Shown here in pieces: positions 14,833 through 15,154 of a stretch of 15,154 nt of DNA. Numbering within the stretch: the first letter of the stretch is position 1; each line of letters opens with the position of its first letter. Source of the stretch: JAMOQA01 sp964420365 (GTDB lineage: Bacteria > Acidobacteriota > Polarisedimenticolia > J045); NCBI GenBank assembly GCA_964420365.1, contig CAYQTA010000099.1:1-15154 (forward strand). The letters run 5' to 3'. Under the pieces are notes generated by a model that was given only the letters and a program-made list of their open reading frames with translations, was not told where the DNA came from and ran no database searches. The position numbers were made by a program, and so were the translations under genes.

Positions 14833-14861
14833 TTGTGGCCGCCCCTCTCCCCGCGTATCCC
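14833..14861 (+). promoter_or_regulatory. Weak candidate sigma-70-like promoter
   Basis: TTGTGG (14833-14838) and TATCCC (14856-14861) are separated by 17 nt, the ideal spacing, but both hexamers are poor matches to consensus. It would give a leader of about 110 nt for the gene at 14981, containing both downstream hairpins. Confidence 0.22.
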
Positions 14862-14901
14862 TCTCCGCGAACACGGCAGCAACGCGGGCCCGCTCCGATC
14901 C

Positions 14902-14928
14902 GCGGGCGACCCCGGCCAGGTCGCCCGC
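14902..14928 (+). promoter_or_regulatory. Leader hairpin 1 (10-bp stem, 7-nt loop)
   Basis: GCGGGCGACC (14902-14911) pairs perfectly with GGTCGCCCGC (14919-14928) around loop CCGGCCA. It lies in the probable 5' leader of the secreted-protein gene. The structure is seen; a regulatory role is inferred. Confidence 0.5.
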
Positions 14929-14934
14929 CCCCTC

Positions 14935-14959
14935 CCGGGAAGCACCGACCGCTTCCCGG
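14935..14959 (+). promoter_or_regulatory. Leader hairpin 2 (9-bp stem, 7-nt loop)
   Basis: CCGGGAAGC (14935-14943) pairs perfectly with GCTTCCCGG (14951-14959) around loop ACCGACC. It starts 6 nt after hairpin 1 and ends 8 nt before the Shine-Dalgarno. It is too close to the ribosome site to be an ordinary terminator of this gene and may modulate translation or protect the mRNA. Confidence 0.5.
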
Positions 14960-14967
14960 CAGAGAAC

Positions 14968-14973
14968 AAGGAG
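14968..14973 (+). promoter_or_regulatory. Shine-Dalgarno of the secreted-protein gene
   Basis: AAGGAG lies 7 nt before the ATG at 14981, the best-formed ribosome site near the right edge. It supports a real gene start there. Confidence 0.7.
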
Positions 14974-14980
14974 CCGAGCC

Positions 14981-15154
14981 ATGATCACGCACATCTCCCT
15001 CCCGCGCAGCGCAACCCTCCTCGCCCTCGCCCTCCTCGCCGGCGCCATCCCGCCGGCCGCCGCCGACCCCGGCGACCTCCCCGTCATGCCCGTCCTCCAC
15101 TGGAACGCCGAGACCCGGCAGGTGATCGTCACCCCGCCCGTCCAGGTCATCTCC
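14981..15154 (+). CDS. Secreted protein of unknown function, 5' part only
   Basis: The first 58 codons of a gene that continues beyond the window. Residues 1-28 form a Sec signal peptide: a short N-region with His and Arg, a core TLLALALLAGAI, and a likely cleavage site after PPAAA (before Asp29). The mature start (DPGDLPVMPVLHWNAETRQV) does not let me name a family. AAGGAG 7 nt upstream and a GC-ending codon pattern support it. Two strong hairpins precede the ribosome site. It is transcribed away from the thioesterase operon. Confidence 0.75.
   Translation, partial: MITHISLPRSATLLALALLAGAIPPAAADPGDLPVMPVLHWNAETRQVIVTPPVQVIS

Larger units (their letters stand above)
13798..14980. other. 1.2-kb divergent intergenic region without a convincing gene
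   Basis: Open frames exist on both strands, but their translations are Arg/Gly/Pro-rich, match no family I know and lack plausible starts. The stretch separates the leftward thioesterase operon from the rightward secreted-protein gene, so promoters for both should lie here. A locally less GC-rich island around 13925-13985 is the likeliest place for the leftward promoter, though I see no clear -35/-10 pair. The rest holds inverted repeats, palindromes and a periodic array listed separately. It could also contain an untranslated RNA or a decayed gene. Confidence 0.6.

Noticed and set aside
13899..14984. A 361-codon plus-strand frame across the 1.2-kb gap
   Set aside because: Composition is Arg/Pro/Gly-rich with no domain. 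Neither the first Met nor the later ATG at 13972 has a ribosome site, and the frame runs through hairpins and the start of the secreted-protein gene.
14359..15150. Minus-strand frame of 263 codons running against the secreted-protein gene
   Set aside because: No recognisable domain and low-complexity Arg/Gly content; it lies opposite a signal-peptide gene with a good ribosome site.

Overview
This is very GC-rich DNA (well over 70% by eye) in which nearly every codon ends in G or C. The organism is Gram-negative or at least diderm: the window carries two RND efflux permeases, a lipoprotein periplasmic adaptor, a Tat-type signal and a Sec signal peptide. Phylum cannot be fixed from sequence alone. 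High-GC lineages such as Planctomycetota, Acidobacteriota, Myxococcota or the Eisenbacteria/Krumholzibacteria group would all fit, and nothing points to a plasmid, phage or transposon. Because GC is so high, long spurious open frames occur on both strands, so genes were chosen by family resemblance, Shine-Dalgarno position and gene-to-gene overlap.

Plus strand, left half: a Tat-exported DUF362-type protein (7-1431) is followed by a 148-nt gap holding a direct repeat and a hairpin. Next comes a tightly packed efflux unit: HlyD/AcrA-type adaptor lipoprotein (1580-2872), a 1156-residue RND permease with unusual extra membrane segments (2885-6355), a second 1031-residue RND permease (6352-9447), and a cyclase-family/kynurenine-formamidase-like hydrolase (9444-10118). 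The last two junctions are ATGA overlaps, so these genes are probably co-transcribed and translationally coupled. No outer-membrane channel gene or regulator gene is present.

Minus strand, right half, convergent to the first unit: acyl-ACP-thioesterase-like protein (13797-13024), methylenetetrahydrofolate-reductase-like protein (13027-12083), a thioredoxin-TPR protein of the CnoX type (12078-11218), a noncanonical SDR oxidoreductase (11201-10392), and possibly a 29-codon mini-gene (10345-10256). Junctions of -4, +4 and +16 nt indicate one operon. The two operons face each other across a short region with two GC-rich inverted repeats that may act as terminators.

The last 1.2 kb before the right edge (13798-14980) has no convincing gene but is rich in structure: a 16-bp perfect inverted repeat, a degenerate array with about 30-bp spacing, two abutting 14-bp palindromes, and two consecutive strong hairpins in the presumed leader of a rightward gene. 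That gene encodes a secreted protein (14981 to window end) and is cut by the window edge. I see no rRNA, tRNA, CRISPR array, IS element or integrase.
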